Shown: piece by piece, positions 21,082-29,646 of the stretch
Numbering within the stretch: position 1 is the first letter of the stretch
Layout of the letters: each line of letters starts with the position of its first letter
Assembly: GCF_001512295.1 (NCBI RefSeq)
Contig: NZ_LNUP01000015.1
Span: forward strand, 278,958 to 342,957
Origin: Pseudomonas sp. EpS/L25
GTDB taxonomy: Bacteria > Pseudomonadota > Gammaproteobacteria > Pseudomonadales > Pseudomonadaceae
Direction: 5' to 3'
DNA length: 64,000 nucleotides
The notes under the pieces: generated by a model
Told to the model about the DNA's origin: nothing
Databases searched by the model: none
Seen by the model: only the letters and a program-made list of their open reading frames with translations
Position numbers and translations under genes: made by a program

Positions 21082-22125
21082 ATGAGTCCCGCTCGCTATC
21101 GCCTCGCTCTTAACGGCTACGGTCGCATCGGTCGTTGCGTGATGCGTGCGCTGCACGAGCGCGGCGCGGCCACCGAGCTCGCCATCGTGGCCCTCAACGA
21201 CCTGGCCGACCGGCCCAGCCTCGAATACCTGACGCGCTTCGATTCCACCCATGGCCGCTTTCCCGGGCGGGTGGCGCTGGAGGGCGAACGCCTGCGCATC
21301 GGCGACCAGGCCCTGGAGATCCGCCGCGAGGCTGAACCGGAGCGGGTCGACTGGGCGGCGCTGGACGTCGATCTGGTGCTGGAATGTTCCGGCGCCTTCA
21401 GCACCCGTGCCGAAGGTGGCCGCTTTCTCGCGGCGGGCGCCCCTCGGGTGCTGTTCTCCCAGCCCATGGCCAGCGAGACGGACGTGGACGCCACCGTGGT
21501 CTACGGGGTCAACCAGCAGGCCCTGCGCGGCGATGAGACGCTGGTCTCGAATGCGTCCTGTACCACCAACTGCAGCGTCCCGGTGCTGAAACTTTTGCAT
21601 GAGACCCTGGGTCTGGAGTACGTCTCCATCACCACGATCCACTCGGCCATGAACGACCAGCCCGTGATCGACGCCTACCATGCCGAAGATCTGCGGCGGA
21701 CGCGCTCGGCGTTCCAGTCGATCATCCCGGTGGCGACCGGCCTGGCCCGCGGTATCGAGCGCCTGCTGCCGGAGCTGAGCGGCCGCATCCAGGCGCGCGC
21801 CGTGCGCGTACCCACGGTCAACGTCTCCTGCCTGGACATCACCTGCATCGTCGGCCAGGACACCACGGCCCCCGCGCTCAACACCCTGTTGTGTGACGCC
21901 GCCCGGAGCGGTCCCCTGGCCGGGCTGATCGACTATACCGAGTTGCCCCACGCCTCCTGCGATTTCAACCACGATCCCCATTCGGCCATCGTCGATGGTA
22001 GCCAGACCCGCGTCTCCGGCCCCCGGCTGGTCAATCTGCTGGTCTGGTTCGACAACGAATGGGGTTTCGCCAACCGCATGCTCGACGTCGCCGGCCACTG
22101 GCTGCGCATCGCCAAGCCCACCTGA
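21082..22125 (+). CDS. epd: Erythrose-4-phosphate dehydrogenase
   Basis: A 347-residue GAPDH-family enzyme that oxidises erythrose 4-phosphate to 4-phosphoerythronate, the first step of pyridoxal 5'-phosphate synthesis. Visible are the NAD-binding start YRLALNGYGRIGRCVMRAL, the catalytic NASCTTNCSVPVLKLL near residue 157 and the C-terminal WFDNEWGFANRML. Epd is favoured over GapA because it is followed by pgk and fba as in gammaproteobacterial epd-pgk-fba operons, and because of Epd-like sequence such as SITTIHSAMNDQPVIDAYH. The gap to pgk is 27 bp, so co-transcription is expected. Confidence 0.95.
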   Translation: MSPARYRLALNGYGRIGRCVMRALHERGAATELAIVALNDLADRPSLEYLTRFDSTHGRFPGRVALEGERLRIGDQALEIRREAEPERVDWAALDVDLVLECSGAFSTRAEGGRFLAAGAPRVLFSQPMASETDVDATVVYGVNQQALRGDETLVSNASCTTNCSVPVLKLLHETLGLEYVSITTIHSAMNDQPVIDAYHAEDLRRTRSAFQSIIPVATGLARGIERLLPELSGRIQARAVRVPTVNVSCLDITCIVGQDTTAPALNTLLCDAARSGPLAGLIDYTELPHASCDFNHDPHSAIVDGSQTRVSGPRLVNLLVWFDNEWGFANRMLDVAGHWLRIAKPT

Positions 22126-22152
22126 AACAAGCACAACTAAGGGATTGCCTGT

Positions 22153-23316
22153 ATGTCCGTGTTGAAAATGAGCGACCTCGATCTGAAGGGTAAGCGCGTC
22201 CTGATCCGCGAAGACCTCAACGTTCCGGTGAAGGAAGGCCAGATCAAGAGCGACGCCCGCCTGGTCGCCGCCCTGCCGACCCTCAAGCTGGCGCTGGAGA
22301 AGGGCGCCGCGGTGATCGTCTGCTCGCACCTGGGCCGTCCCACCGAGGGCGAGTTCAGCGAAGAGAACAGCCTGGCGCCGGTCGCCACCTACCTGGGCAA
22401 GGCCCTGGGCTGCGAGGTGCCGCTGGTGAAGGACTACCTGGACGGCGTGCAAGTCGAGCCGGGCCAGTTGGTGCTGCTGGAGAACGTGCGTTTCAATGTC
22501 GGCGAGAAGAAGAATGCCGATGAACTGGCGAAGAAGTACGCCGCCCTGTGCGACATCTTCGTCATGGACGCCTTTGGCACCGCTCACCGCGCGGAAGGCT
22601 CGACCCATGGCGTGGCCAAGTTCGCCAAGGTCGCCGCGGCCGGTCCGCTGCTGGCCGCCGAACTGGATGCCCTGGGCAAGGCACTGGGCAACCCGGCCCG
22701 TCCGATGGCGGCCATCGTCGCCGGCTCCAAGGTGTCCACCAAGCTGGACGTGCTGAACTCCCTGGCGCAGATCTGCGACCAGCTGATCGTCGGCGGCGGC
22801 ATCGCCAACACCTTCCTCGCCGCGGCTGGCTACAAGGTCGGCAAGTCGCTGTACGAAGCCGACCTGGTGGACACCGCCAAGGCCATCGCCGCCAAGGTCA
22901 GCGTGCCGCTGCCGGTGGACGTGGTGGTCGCCAAGGAATTCGCCGAGACCGCCCAGGCCACCACCAAGTCCATCAACGACGTGGCCGACGATGACATGAT
23001 CCTCGACATCGGTCCGGTCAGCGCCCAGCAATTCGCCGACCTGCTGAAGTCGGCCAAGACCATCCTCTGGAACGGCCCGGTCGGCGTCTTCGAATTCGAC
23101 CAGTTCGGCGAAGGCACGCGCACCCTAGCCCAGGCCATCGCCGACAGCGACGCCTTCTCCATCGCCGGCGGTGGCGACACCCTGGCCGCCATCGACAAGT
23201 ACGGCATCGGTGAGAAGGTCTCCTATATCTCCACCGGCGGCGGTGCCTTCCTCGAATTCGTCGAGGGCAAGGTACTGCCGGCCGTGCAAGTTCTCCAGCA
23301 ACGCGCCCAGGAGTGA
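22153..23316 (+). CDS. pgk: Phosphoglycerate kinase
   Basis: A 387-residue glycolytic/gluconeogenic enzyme interconverting 1,3-bisphosphoglycerate plus ADP and 3-phosphoglycerate plus ATP. Signatures are [14 protein letters not shown] near residue 13, [21 protein letters not shown] near 58 and [15 protein letters not shown] near 315, followed by [12 protein letters not shown] near 337. Length and start ([16 protein letters not shown]) match pseudomonad Pgk. It is followed at once by two small lipoprotein genes that separate it from fba. Confidence 0.98.
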   Translation: MSVLKMSDLDLKGKRVLIREDLNVPVKEGQIKSDARLVAALPTLKLALEKGAAVIVCSHLGRPTEGEFSEENSLAPVATYLGKALGCEVPLVKDYLDGVQVEPGQLVLLENVRFNVGEKKNADELAKKYAALCDIFVMDAFGTAHRAEGSTHGVAKFAKVAAAGPLLAAELDALGKALGNPARPMAAIVAGSKVSTKLDVLNSLAQICDQLIVGGGIANTFLAAAGYKVGKSLYEADLVDTAKAIAAKVSVPLPVDVVVAKEFAETAQATTKSINDVADDDMILDIGPVSAQQFADLLKSAKTILWNGPVGVFEFDQFGEGTRTLAQAIADSDAFSIAGGGDTLAAIDKYGIGEKVSYISTGGGAFLEFVEGKVLPAVQVLQQRAQE

Positions 23317-23321
23317 TCGCC

Positions 23322-23513
23322 ATGCGTACGCCGCTGCTTGTCTGTTCCGCTGTCCTGATGCTGGCCGGTTGCGCCGGTGGCAATGCCGACAAGGCCTGCG
23401 CGGTCTTCGCGCCGCCACCCGCGGCAGCGGCCACGCCCACGGCGCAGAACGGCGAGCGTGTCGATACGCTCACGGGCAACGCCAGTCGCCTCACCAGCGG
23501 CTGCGCCCAATGA
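23322..23513 (+). CDS. Small putative lipoprotein of unknown function
   Basis: A 63-residue product with a lipoprotein signal (MRTPLLVCSAVLMLAGC, lipobox LAGC) and a short Ala/Pro-rich mature part. ATG at 23322 lies 5 bp after the pgk stop; a GTG at 23313 overlapping pgk is the alternative. The stop overlaps the next start (ATGA). A small lipoprotein gene sits at this place (pgk to fba) in other pseudomonads. I recognise no domain. Confidence 0.65.
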   Translation: MRTPLLVCSAVLMLAGCAGGNADKACAVFAPPPAAAATPTAQNGERVDTLTGNASRLTSGCAQ

Positions 23514-23839
23514 GAGGGCGCGTCCTCATCCTCGGCCTGCTGGGCGCTGCGCTGCTGGCCGGTTGTGCCGGGCGCGGTGGCCAGCAGACCGGTGGCTGGA
23601 CCCACTGGGTCTGCGATTCCAAGGCGGCCTTCGACTGGCGCTACGTGGATCGCAGCCAGTCCATCGTCGACCTCAAGCTGGAAAGCGATGGGCTGATCCG
23701 TCACCTCAACCGCGAACCGGCCACCGACGGCCAGTCCTATACCGACGGGCTGGTGGCCTTCCACATCCGTGGTGACCAGGGGCTCGTCTACTGGATCGCC
23801 GGCAATGACCTCATCGGTCGTGGCTGCCGTGCGCCGTGA
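23510..23839 (+). CDS. MliC-like lipoprotein (putative C-type lysozyme inhibitor family)
   Basis: A 109-residue product with a lipoprotein signal ending in ALLAGC. The mature domain has the MliC/PliC pattern: an early cysteine (WVCDSKAAFDWRYVD), V-x-L strand, SYTDGLVAFHIRGDQGLVYW and a final cysteine in LIGRGC. MliC proteins are periplasmic lipoproteins that inhibit host or environmental C-type lysozymes. The key SG motif of inhibitors reads SYTDG here, so activity is uncertain. It overlaps the preceding small lipoprotein gene by 4 bp and lies 119 bp before fba. Confidence 0.6.
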   Translation: MRGRVLILGLLGAALLAGCAGRGGQQTGGWTHWVCDSKAAFDWRYVDRSQSIVDLKLESDGLIRHLNREPATDGQSYTDGLVAFHIRGDQGLVYWIAGNDLIGRGCRAP

Positions 23840-23958
23840 ACCGGCGAATGTCAGCTGAACCGATTAATCCACGGCGGCCAGGGGTCGGCCGCTTGAACCC
23901 TGCCAGCCGCTCATGCAGGCTGGCGCCACCACCGCCTTTGTTAGGGAGATAATCACCA

Positions 23959-25023
23959 ATGGCACTCGTCAGCATGCGTCAGCTGCTGGATCACGCCGCC
24001 GAATTCGGCTACGGCGTCCCGGCCTTCAACGTCAACAACCTCGAGCAGATGCGCGCCATCATGGAAGCCGCCGACAAGACCGATTCGCCGGTCATCGTCC
24101 AGGCCTCCGCCGGTGCCCGCAAGTACGCCGGCGCTCCCTTCCTGCGTCACCTGATCCTGGCTGCGGTGGAAGAATTCCCGCACATCCCGGTGGTCATGCA
24201 CCAGGACCACGGCACCAGTCCCGACGTCTGCCAGCGTTCCATCCAGCTGGGCTTTTCCTCGGTGATGATGGACGGCTCGCTCAAGTCCGACGGCAAGACG
24301 CCTTCCGACTACGACTACAACGTGCGTGTCACCCAGCAGACCGTGGCTTTCGCCCATGCCTGCGGCGTGTCCGTGGAAGGCGAGCTGGGTTGCCTGGGCA
24401 GCCTGGAAACCGGCATGGCCGGTGAAGAAGACGGTGTTGGCGCCGAAGGCACCCTGGATCACAGCCAGCTGCTTACCGATCCGGAAGAAGCCGCCCAGTT
24501 CGTCAAGGCCACCAAGGTCGACGCCCTGGCCATCGCCATCGGCACCAGCCATGGCGCCTACAAGTTCACCAAGCCGCCGACCGGGGACACCCTGTCGATC
24601 CAGCGCATCAAGGAAATCCATGCGCGCATCCCGGACACCCACCTGGTCATGCACGGCTCCAGCTCGGTGCCCCAGGAGTGGCTGAAGATCATCAACGAGT
24701 ACGGTGGTGACATCAAGGAAACCTACGGCGTGCCGGTCGAGGAGATCGTCGAAGGCATCAAGTATGGTGTCCGCAAGGTCAACATCGACACCGACCTGCG
24801 CCTGGCGTCCACTGGCGCCATCCGCGAGTTCATGGCCAAGAACCCCGCCGAGTTCGATCCGCGCAAGTACCTGGCCAAGACCGTGACCGCCATGCGCGAC
24901 ATCTGCATCGCCCGCTATGAAGCCTTCGGCACCGCCGGCCAGGCATCCAAGATCAAGCCGATCTCCCTGGATGCCATGTTCGAGCGCTATGCCCGCGGCG
25001 AGCTGGACCCCAAGGTCAACTGA
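23959..25023 (+). CDS. fba: Fructose-1,6-bisphosphate aldolase, class II
   Basis: A 354-residue zinc-dependent aldolase interconverting fructose 1,6-bisphosphate and two triose phosphates. The zinc-ligand motif [20 protein letters not shown] is near residue 80, with [18 protein letters not shown] near 140 and [12 protein letters not shown] near 233. The ATG at 23959 has the family N-terminus ([27 protein letters not shown]). It ends the epd-pgk-fba cluster and is followed by a strong terminator. Confidence 0.98.
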   Translation: MALVSMRQLLDHAAEFGYGVPAFNVNNLEQMRAIMEAADKTDSPVIVQASAGARKYAGAPFLRHLILAAVEEFPHIPVVMHQDHGTSPDVCQRSIQLGFSSVMMDGSLKSDGKTPSDYDYNVRVTQQTVAFAHACGVSVEGELGCLGSLETGMAGEEDGVGAEGTLDHSQLLTDPEEAAQFVKATKVDALAIAIGTSHGAYKFTKPPTGDTLSIQRIKEIHARIPDTHLVMHGSSSVPQEWLKIINEYGGDIKETYGVPVEEIVEGIKYGVRKVNIDTDLRLASTGAIREFMAKNPAEFDPRKYLAKTVTAMRDICIARYEAFGTAGQASKIKPISLDAMFERYARGELDPKVN

Positions 25024-25112
25024 TCCTGGTGATGAAAAAAAGCTCCTTGCCAGTCAATTGAGCACTGAGCGCAGCCCACACTGCGCTTCCAGCTACCCTG
25101 GTTAGCACGAAG

Positions 25113-25145
25113 AACGCCGCGTTCCCGGTACGGGAACGCGGCGTT
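25113..25145. terminator. Strong hairpin downstream of fba
   Basis: AACGCCGCGTTCCCG (25113-25127) pairs perfectly with CGGGAACGCGGCGTT (25131-25145) around a three-base loop, followed by TTTT. It is 90 bp past the fba stop. Confidence 0.85.
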
Positions 25146-25216
25146 TTCATTATCTCAGCGGAATTGGCCAATGCCGGGCTTCTGCATGGACCGCAATGGG
25201 CATCTACTGCTGAAGC

Positions 25217-25277
25217 CTTATCGCGGCCACGGGCCGGATGGACCGGTGCCTGTAGGAGCGGCCATGGCCGCGATAAG
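25217..25277. repeat. REP palindrome pair
   Basis: CTTATCGCGGCCA (25217-25229) and TGGCCGCGATAAG (25265-25277) are perfect 13-bp inverted ends. Between them lies CCTGTAGGAGCGGCCA, the common Pseudomonas REP core. Confidence 0.75.
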
Positions 25278-25305
25278 ACAGTGGCGCCTACCGTCGGAGC
25301 ATCGC

Positions 25306-25350
25306 CGTAGGAGCAGCCGCACCGGCGTACCGCCATGGTCGCGATAACAG
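25306..25350. repeat. Single REP unit
   Basis: GTAGGAGCAGCCGCACCGGC...GCCATGGTCGCGATAAC is a diverged REP unit, 30 bp from the REP pair at 25217-25277. Confidence 0.6.
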
Positions 25351-25471
25351 CCGTAAAGCCAGCTCCAAGCTGCAATGTTGCACAAAGCCACCCAATGCCT
25401 TGCCGACACACTGGGTGAAGGCTTGACGGATCGGCATCGCCCCTACGGGATCTTTTGGGGGGAGCCAGGCG

Positions 25472-27727
25472 TCAGGCCGAGTGGCGTAGCCGAGGCCTCT
25501 CGCCAGTAGAATCGGCGTCGGCGTCGGCCTCGGCCTCGGCCTGCAGACACCAGCGCGTCAGGTGCAGCCAGGCGCGCTGGTGCAGCTCGCTCAGCGCCGG
25601 CAGCAGACCCGAGGTATGGCGGTACACCGCGGAGGGCGAGTCCTCGGCCAGTTCCAGTCGCGGGCAGTGTCGCTGCAGGTGTTCGCCCAGGCTGACCTCG
25701 GCGATGGACGCCGGCAGGCGCAGCGGCGATCGCAGCCAGAACGTCACTCGGCGCTGGTGATCCTGCTTGGCGAAATCGCACAATTCGTTGATGCGTGGCG
25801 AGCCTTGCAGTTGCCGTTGCAGGGTGCGGTACTCCTTTACCAGCAGACGCGCCTCGCGCAGGCGTTCCACCTCTGGATAGTGTTCGGCGAGGGTGAGGAG
25901 CAATCGATAGCACTCGCGTGCCTGCGCCTGGCCGGGCAGGCGCCGGGCGAGGGCCAGCTCGATGCGCTGGCGATGCAACGGCGCCAGCTGCTGCAACTGC
26001 TCCCGGGAAGGGGGCTGCCAGGTATCGATGGCGCGATAGTCCTGCAGATGCTGCTGGTTGAATTCGCCCTCGCCGCGTACCGCCTGGGCCAGGCCGTGGA
26101 TGTGCAGTTCCTCGTAGAAGGCCAGCAGGCAGCGGCGTTGCGCTTCCTTTTCCGCCTCCTGCCAGGCCCGTGACGTCTGCTGGGCCAGGCGTTGCAGACG
26201 CTCGCGGACGGCATTCGCAGCGAGGGCACGGGTCGCACGATCCAGCGGCAGGTGCAGCGGCAGCCAAGGCGAATCGGGCCAGGCGTGACCGCTCCACAGT
26301 ACGAGCTCCTCGCCAGCATCCCGCTCCAGCTCCGGTACCAGGTCGGCGACCGTGGCGCTCCGCTGGCCGGGTGCTGCGTAGCCCGCCTGGCGATACACCG
26401 CCTGGGTGAGGGCCTGGCCGTGGGACTCGTAGTGGTCCAGCAGCGCCTGGGCCGGGCGTTGGTCATCCAGCAGCGGCTGTTGCTCAAGGGCGTTCACCCA
26501 GTTGACCCGCTGCTGATCCGCCGGATGGCGCTGCCAGTAGCGACTGCTTTGGTTCGCACTCAGCGACGAACGCTCGCACTGCCTGGCCAGCAGGGCTTCC
26601 ACCAGTTCCAGCAGGTTCTCGGCGAGCCCCAGCTCCTGCGGCGCGGCGAGACTGCGGCGCCGGGCCTCGCGCCAGGCCTGGCTGGCATCGCGGCGGCGCA
26701 GCGCAGTCTCGCGAAAGCCGTCGCTGCCGCCGAGCTGGGCTTCGTAGTGATCGGCCCGGGCTTCCCGGCGTTGGCTCGCGGCCTGGGTCAGGCGCCGTGC
26801 CGCAGCAAACAGCAGTCGCGCCCAACCCCGTGCCAGCCGCGGACGGCGGCGTGCCGAGCGGGCAGGGCGCTGCTCCTGGCCGAGGCGTTCCAGCCAGGCC
26901 AGGCTGGCATTGAGCAGGCCGCCGCCGAGGGCATCCAGCCAGTGGGCCTGGTGTCCGAGCGCATGGGCGAGGCTGGCCAGGTACTGGCGGGTGGTCAGGG
27001 CAGGTAGCAGTGGCAGGCCCAGATACAGGGTGCGACCGGCCCCGCCGAGGCGGATATCCGCCTCGGCGCTGAGCAGGATGCGTCGTGGCGGGCGCACGCC
27101 CATGGCCTGGCAGAGGGCGTCGACCATCCGCCACAGGCCCGGCTCCTGCGCGGCGGTCAGCGGCAGCGTGGCAACCGCTTCAGTGCGCCGGCGCAGGGGG
27201 GGCAGCAGGAAATCGACGGCCAGCCAGGCACCCAGCAGGGCGGTCGGCAAGGCCAGGATGCAGGCGATCAGGGCGTCCTGATGCAGCAGGCCGGCGAAGG
27301 CATGCAGCGCACCCAAGGCCAGCAGGAGGCCGAGCAGCCCGGGCAGCAGATAGAGGAGGGACAGCAGCAGCGCGGTGCCGATGGCCGCCAGCAGTTGCAG
27401 CCGGCGCCCGAACGGGAAGGCCGGGCGTGGCAGGCCGGACGTCCGCAGGGCGGCCAGCCGTGCCTGCAGATCGAGATCCTGGGCGAGCGGTGGTGTCCGC
27501 TCGCGCTCTTCCAGGTGCACCTCGAGTCCAGCGTCCGTCAAACGCTCGAGCCAATCGCGGGCCGCCGCGGCGGACAGATCGCGCTTGAGGATGCCCGTCG
27601 CCGGCGGCAGCAGTCGCTCTGCCTGCTCCGGGGTCAGCTTCAGGTGATAGAGCAGGCTGACCCTCAGGGTGTCGGTCGGGACATCGGGGCGGCAGCCACC
27701 GCTGAGGTGGAGATCGTAGCGAGCCAT
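25472..27727 (-). CDS. Membrane protein with degenerate M48-type metallopeptidase domain
   Basis: A 751-residue protein. The N-terminal 75 residues (RYDLHLSGGCRPDVPTDTLRVSLLYHLKLTPEQAERLLPP) look like a small domain found on some peptidase-like membrane proteins. Two or three membrane segments follow (about 110-147 and 152-176). A region then aligns with M48 peptidases: PRRILLSAEADIRLGGAGRTLYLGLPLL, then LTTRQYLASLAHALGHQAHW at about 244-263, then RREARADHYEAQLGG near 320. The zinc motif is HALGH (255-259), with alanine in place of the catalytic glutamate of HExxH, while the third-ligand-type EARAD is kept. The last 400 residues are helical. It is probably non-proteolytic, perhaps a binding or regulatory pseudoenzyme. 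ATG at 27727 is chosen because upstream reading lacks protein-like character. The C-terminal tail contains an Ala-Glu/Asp hexanucleotide repeat. Confidence 0.75.
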   Translation of the reverse strand: MARYDLHLSGGCRPDVPTDTLRVSLLYHLKLTPEQAERLLPPATGILKRDLSAAAARDWLERLTDAGLEVHLEERERTPPLAQDLDLQARLAALRTSGLPRPAFPFGRRLQLLAAIGTALLLSLLYLLPGLLGLLLALGALHAFAGLLHQDALIACILALPTALLGAWLAVDFLLPPLRRRTEAVATLPLTAAQEPGLWRMVDALCQAMGVRPPRRILLSAEADIRLGGAGRTLYLGLPLLPALTTRQYLASLAHALGHQAHWLDALGGGLLNASLAWLERLGQEQRPARSARRRPRLARGWARLLFAAARRLTQAASQRREARADHYEAQLGGSDGFRETALRRRDASQAWREARRRSLAAPQELGLAENLLELVEALLARQCERSSLSANQSSRYWQRHPADQQRVNWVNALEQQPLLDDQRPAQALLDHYESHGQALTQAVYRQAGYAAPGQRSATVADLVPELERDAGEELVLWSGHAWPDSPWLPLHLPLDRATRALAANAVRERLQRLAQQTSRAWQEAEKEAQRRCLLAFYEELHIHGLAQAVRGEGEFNQQHLQDYRAIDTWQPPSREQLQQLAPLHRQRIELALARRLPGQAQARECYRLLLTLAEHYPEVERLREARLLVKEYRTLQRQLQGSPRINELCDFAKQDHQRRVTFWLRSPLRLPASIAEVSLGEHLQRHCPRLELAEDSPSAVYRHTSGLLPALSELHQRAWLHLTRWCLQAEAEADADADSTGERPRLRHSA
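25512..25541. repeat. Hexanucleotide tandem repeat inside a coding tail
   Basis: Five units of TCGGC(G/C) encode alternating acidic residues and alanine (AEAEADADAD) near the C-terminus of the M48-like protein. In-frame copy-number change would alter only tail length. Confidence 0.7.
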
Positions 27728-27760
27728 GGGCAATCCTTTGCATGGTCGTCCGCCAGGGAC

Positions 27761-27790
27761 GAGGTAGAAAACACCGGGGATTTCTACCTC
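27761..27790. promoter_or_regulatory. Perfect 10-bp inverted repeat upstream of the M48-like gene
   Basis: GAGGTAGAAA (27761-27770) and TTTCTACCTC (27781-27790) are perfect arms with a 10-base spacer, 34 bp upstream of the M48-like start and downstream of the converging nucleoside hydrolase transcription unit. It could be a regulator site or an RNA hairpin. There is no poly-T tail. Confidence 0.4.
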
Positions 27791-27876
27791 ACTCCTGCAG
27801 CGATCTTGCGTGCACAGCTCGCACTTATTCGGCTGGCGAGGGCTCTGGCGCGGTCCCTTCGCCGATTCGTGACCGA

Positions 27877-28830
27877 TTAGGCGTTCGTGTCGGTCAGTAC
27901 CTCTTCCATCCAGGCAACCATCCCCGGGCCGTCCATGTCCAGGCAGACCGTCACCGGCGGATTGCTGGACCAGCGACCATCCTGATAGGCACGACCCTTC
28001 GGGGCGAAGAAGGTCTGGCCTTCCGCGAGTCCTTCGGTGCCGACGCTCAGATGGCCGCGGGCGGTGCGGAACAACTCCGGCCGGCGCAGGAAGGCCAGGG
28101 CGCAGCTGTCGTGGGGATGGCAGCCGTCGATGTCCTTCACGCTGCGATAGAAATCGGCATAGAAGTCGTAGCTCTTGGCCAGCACCTCGCCCAGGGCGCC
28201 CTGGCATGTGGCGATCCGCTGCAGGCGTGGCGGGTCGAGCACGGCGCGGTGGGTGGCATCCAGGCCGACCAGCGTCAGCGGCCAGGATGCGGCGAAGACC
28301 CGGGCGGCAGCGTGGGGGTCGGAGAAGATGTTGGCTTCCGCCACCGGCGTGACGTTGCCCGGTTCGACGATGGCGCCGCCCATCACCACCACCTGGCGGA
28401 TGCGCTGGGCGACGTCCGGGTCCAGCGCCAGGGCGAGCGCCAGGTTGCCGAGGGGGCCGACCGCCACCAGGGTGATCTCGCCCGGGCGCAGGCGGCTCTG
28501 CTCGACGATGAAGCGGGCGGCATCCAGGGCATGGGGCGTCCGGCTGGGCGTCGGTAGCGCCTGATTGCCCAGGCCATCCTGGCCGTGCACGTGCAGGGCA
28601 TGGTTGCCCGCCGGCTTGACCAGGGGTTCGGCGACCCCCGCGGCGACCGGGACATCGCGTCCGGCCAGCTCGGTGAGCAGCAGGGCATTGCGCGTCGCGG
28701 TGCTGACCGGGACGTTGCCGAAGGTGGTGGTCAGGCCGAGCACCTCGAAGGCGGGGTCGGCGAACAGCAGGGCGATCGCCTGGGCGTCGTCCACGCCAGG
28801 GTCGGTGTCGAAGATGATGGGAAGGGACAA
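27877..28830 (-). CDS. Inosine/uridine-preferring nucleoside hydrolase family protein
   Basis: A 317-residue hydrolase that cleaves the N-glycosidic bond of ribonucleosides. The calcium-binding signature DTDPGVDDAQAIALLFA is at the N-terminus (about residues 8-24). Other family elements are VAVGPLGNLALAL, VVVMGGAIVEPGNVTPVAEANIFSDPHAA and HPHDSCALAFL near 240. It is soluble, with no signal peptide. Substrate preference (purine versus pyrimidine) cannot be assigned. It lies about 150 bp from the M48-like gene on the same strand. Confidence 0.93.
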   Translation of the reverse strand: MSLPIIFDTDPGVDDAQAIALLFADPAFEVLGLTTTFGNVPVSTATRNALLLTELAGRDVPVAAGVAEPLVKPAGNHALHVHGQDGLGNQALPTPSRTPHALDAARFIVEQSRLRPGEITLVAVGPLGNLALALALDPDVAQRIRQVVVMGGAIVEPGNVTPVAEANIFSDPHAAARVFAASWPLTLVGLDATHRAVLDPPRLQRIATCQGALGEVLAKSYDFYADFYRSVKDIDGCHPHDSCALAFLRRPELFRTARGHLSVGTEGLAEGQTFFAPKGRAYQDGRWSSNPPVTVCLDMDGPGMVAWMEEVLTDTNA

Positions 28831-29072
28831 GGCATTTTCTCCGGCTCGAATCTTGTCCCAGGCTACCCGAGCCAGGGTGACGCCGGCCAGGCCCGGATGG
28901 AAGACCGCCAGGCTGGCTCAGGTCGAATCGAACGACGGTGAAGTGGTGTACCCAGCCGGCCCGGGGCTCAGTGGCCGTGCATCACCTCGCCCGAGCGAAT
29001 CCTGCCGACAAGGAGCGCGTCACGCGGCACCGTCCGCGCAGGAGCCTTGTCCCGGGCCTGGATCGGCGCGCG

Positions 29073-29327
29073 TCACTCGGGTAGATCGAGCTCGCCCAGC
29101 GCATCCGGCTGGTTGCGAAAGGCCCGGGCGAAGACTTCCCGGTTGCGGGCCATGAACAGGCCCAGGTCTTCACACTGTTTCTCGGCAAGACCGGGCACGG
29201 CCTTGTCCAGCACGCTGGCGAGGGACTCGGCCAGCTCCAGCATCTTGTCGTGACGATCGGCTTCGGCTTTATCCATGAACAGGCGCTCCGGATCTCGGCT
29301 ACTGCGATACAACACTTCGACGGCCAT
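29073..29327 (-). CDS. yebG: YebG-family SOS-induced protein
   Basis: An 84-residue protein beginning MAVEVLYRSSRDPERLFMDKAEADRHDKMLELAESL, matching YebG (E. coli MAVEVKYVVIREGEEKMSFTSKKEADAYDKMLD). YebG is a small DNA-damage-inducible protein whose biochemical role is unclear. GAGGTG precedes the ATG. A perfect LexA box lies 22-37 bp upstream of the start, so SOS control is well supported by sequence. Confidence 0.92.
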   Translation of the reverse strand: MAVEVLYRSSRDPERLFMDKAEADRHDKMLELAESLASVLDKAVPGLAEKQCEDLGLFMARNREVFARAFRNQPDALGELDLPE

Positions 29328-29348
29328 GCGTCACCTCGTATCCTGTAT

Positions 29349-29364
29349 CTGTTTATATATACAG
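29349..29364. promoter_or_regulatory. LexA (SOS) box of yebG
   Basis: CTGTTTATATATACAG is an exact CTGT-N8-ACAG LexA site with the favoured AT-rich centre. It is 22 bp upstream of the yebG start on the minus strand. Confidence 0.9.
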
Positions 29365-29574
29365 TATTCGGCTTTGTCCGGGATTGCAACCACGACCGTT
29401 CGGCGGGCGCCGCCCGGGCACTCATGGCAATTTGCCAATCGTTCGACATTTCCACGCGCCAGCGAAATAGTCAGGGGAAACTTAAGGGCGCAAGCTGGTC
29501 TCTGAGTCTGGACTGAACGGGCATCCACGCCCGCCTTTTCCGGATCATCTCCGGCTCACGGAACGAGACCGCCC

Positions 29575-29646
29575 ATGCCCAGCTGCCTTCTCCCTTCGCC
29601 CTATGCCCTGTTCGGCCGGCACTTGCCCAACGAGGTGCGGGCGTGA
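29575..29646 (+). CDS. Possible 23-codon leader peptide overlapping the MurJ-like gene
   Basis: An ATG at 29575 opens a 23-residue frame (MPSCLLPSPYALFGRH...) whose TGA stop overlaps the GTG start of the next gene (GTGA). The overlap could give translational coupling to the flippase gene. No clear Shine-Dalgarno sequence or family is seen, so this may be chance. Confidence 0.25.
   Translation: MPSCLLPSPYALFGRHLPNEVRA

Larger units (their letters stand above)
25024..25471. other. Gene-free interval between fba and the M48-like gene
   Basis: About 450 bp with no credible gene. It contains the fba terminator hairpin and at least two REP palindromes. Convergent transcription from both sides ends here. 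Confidence 0.7.
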
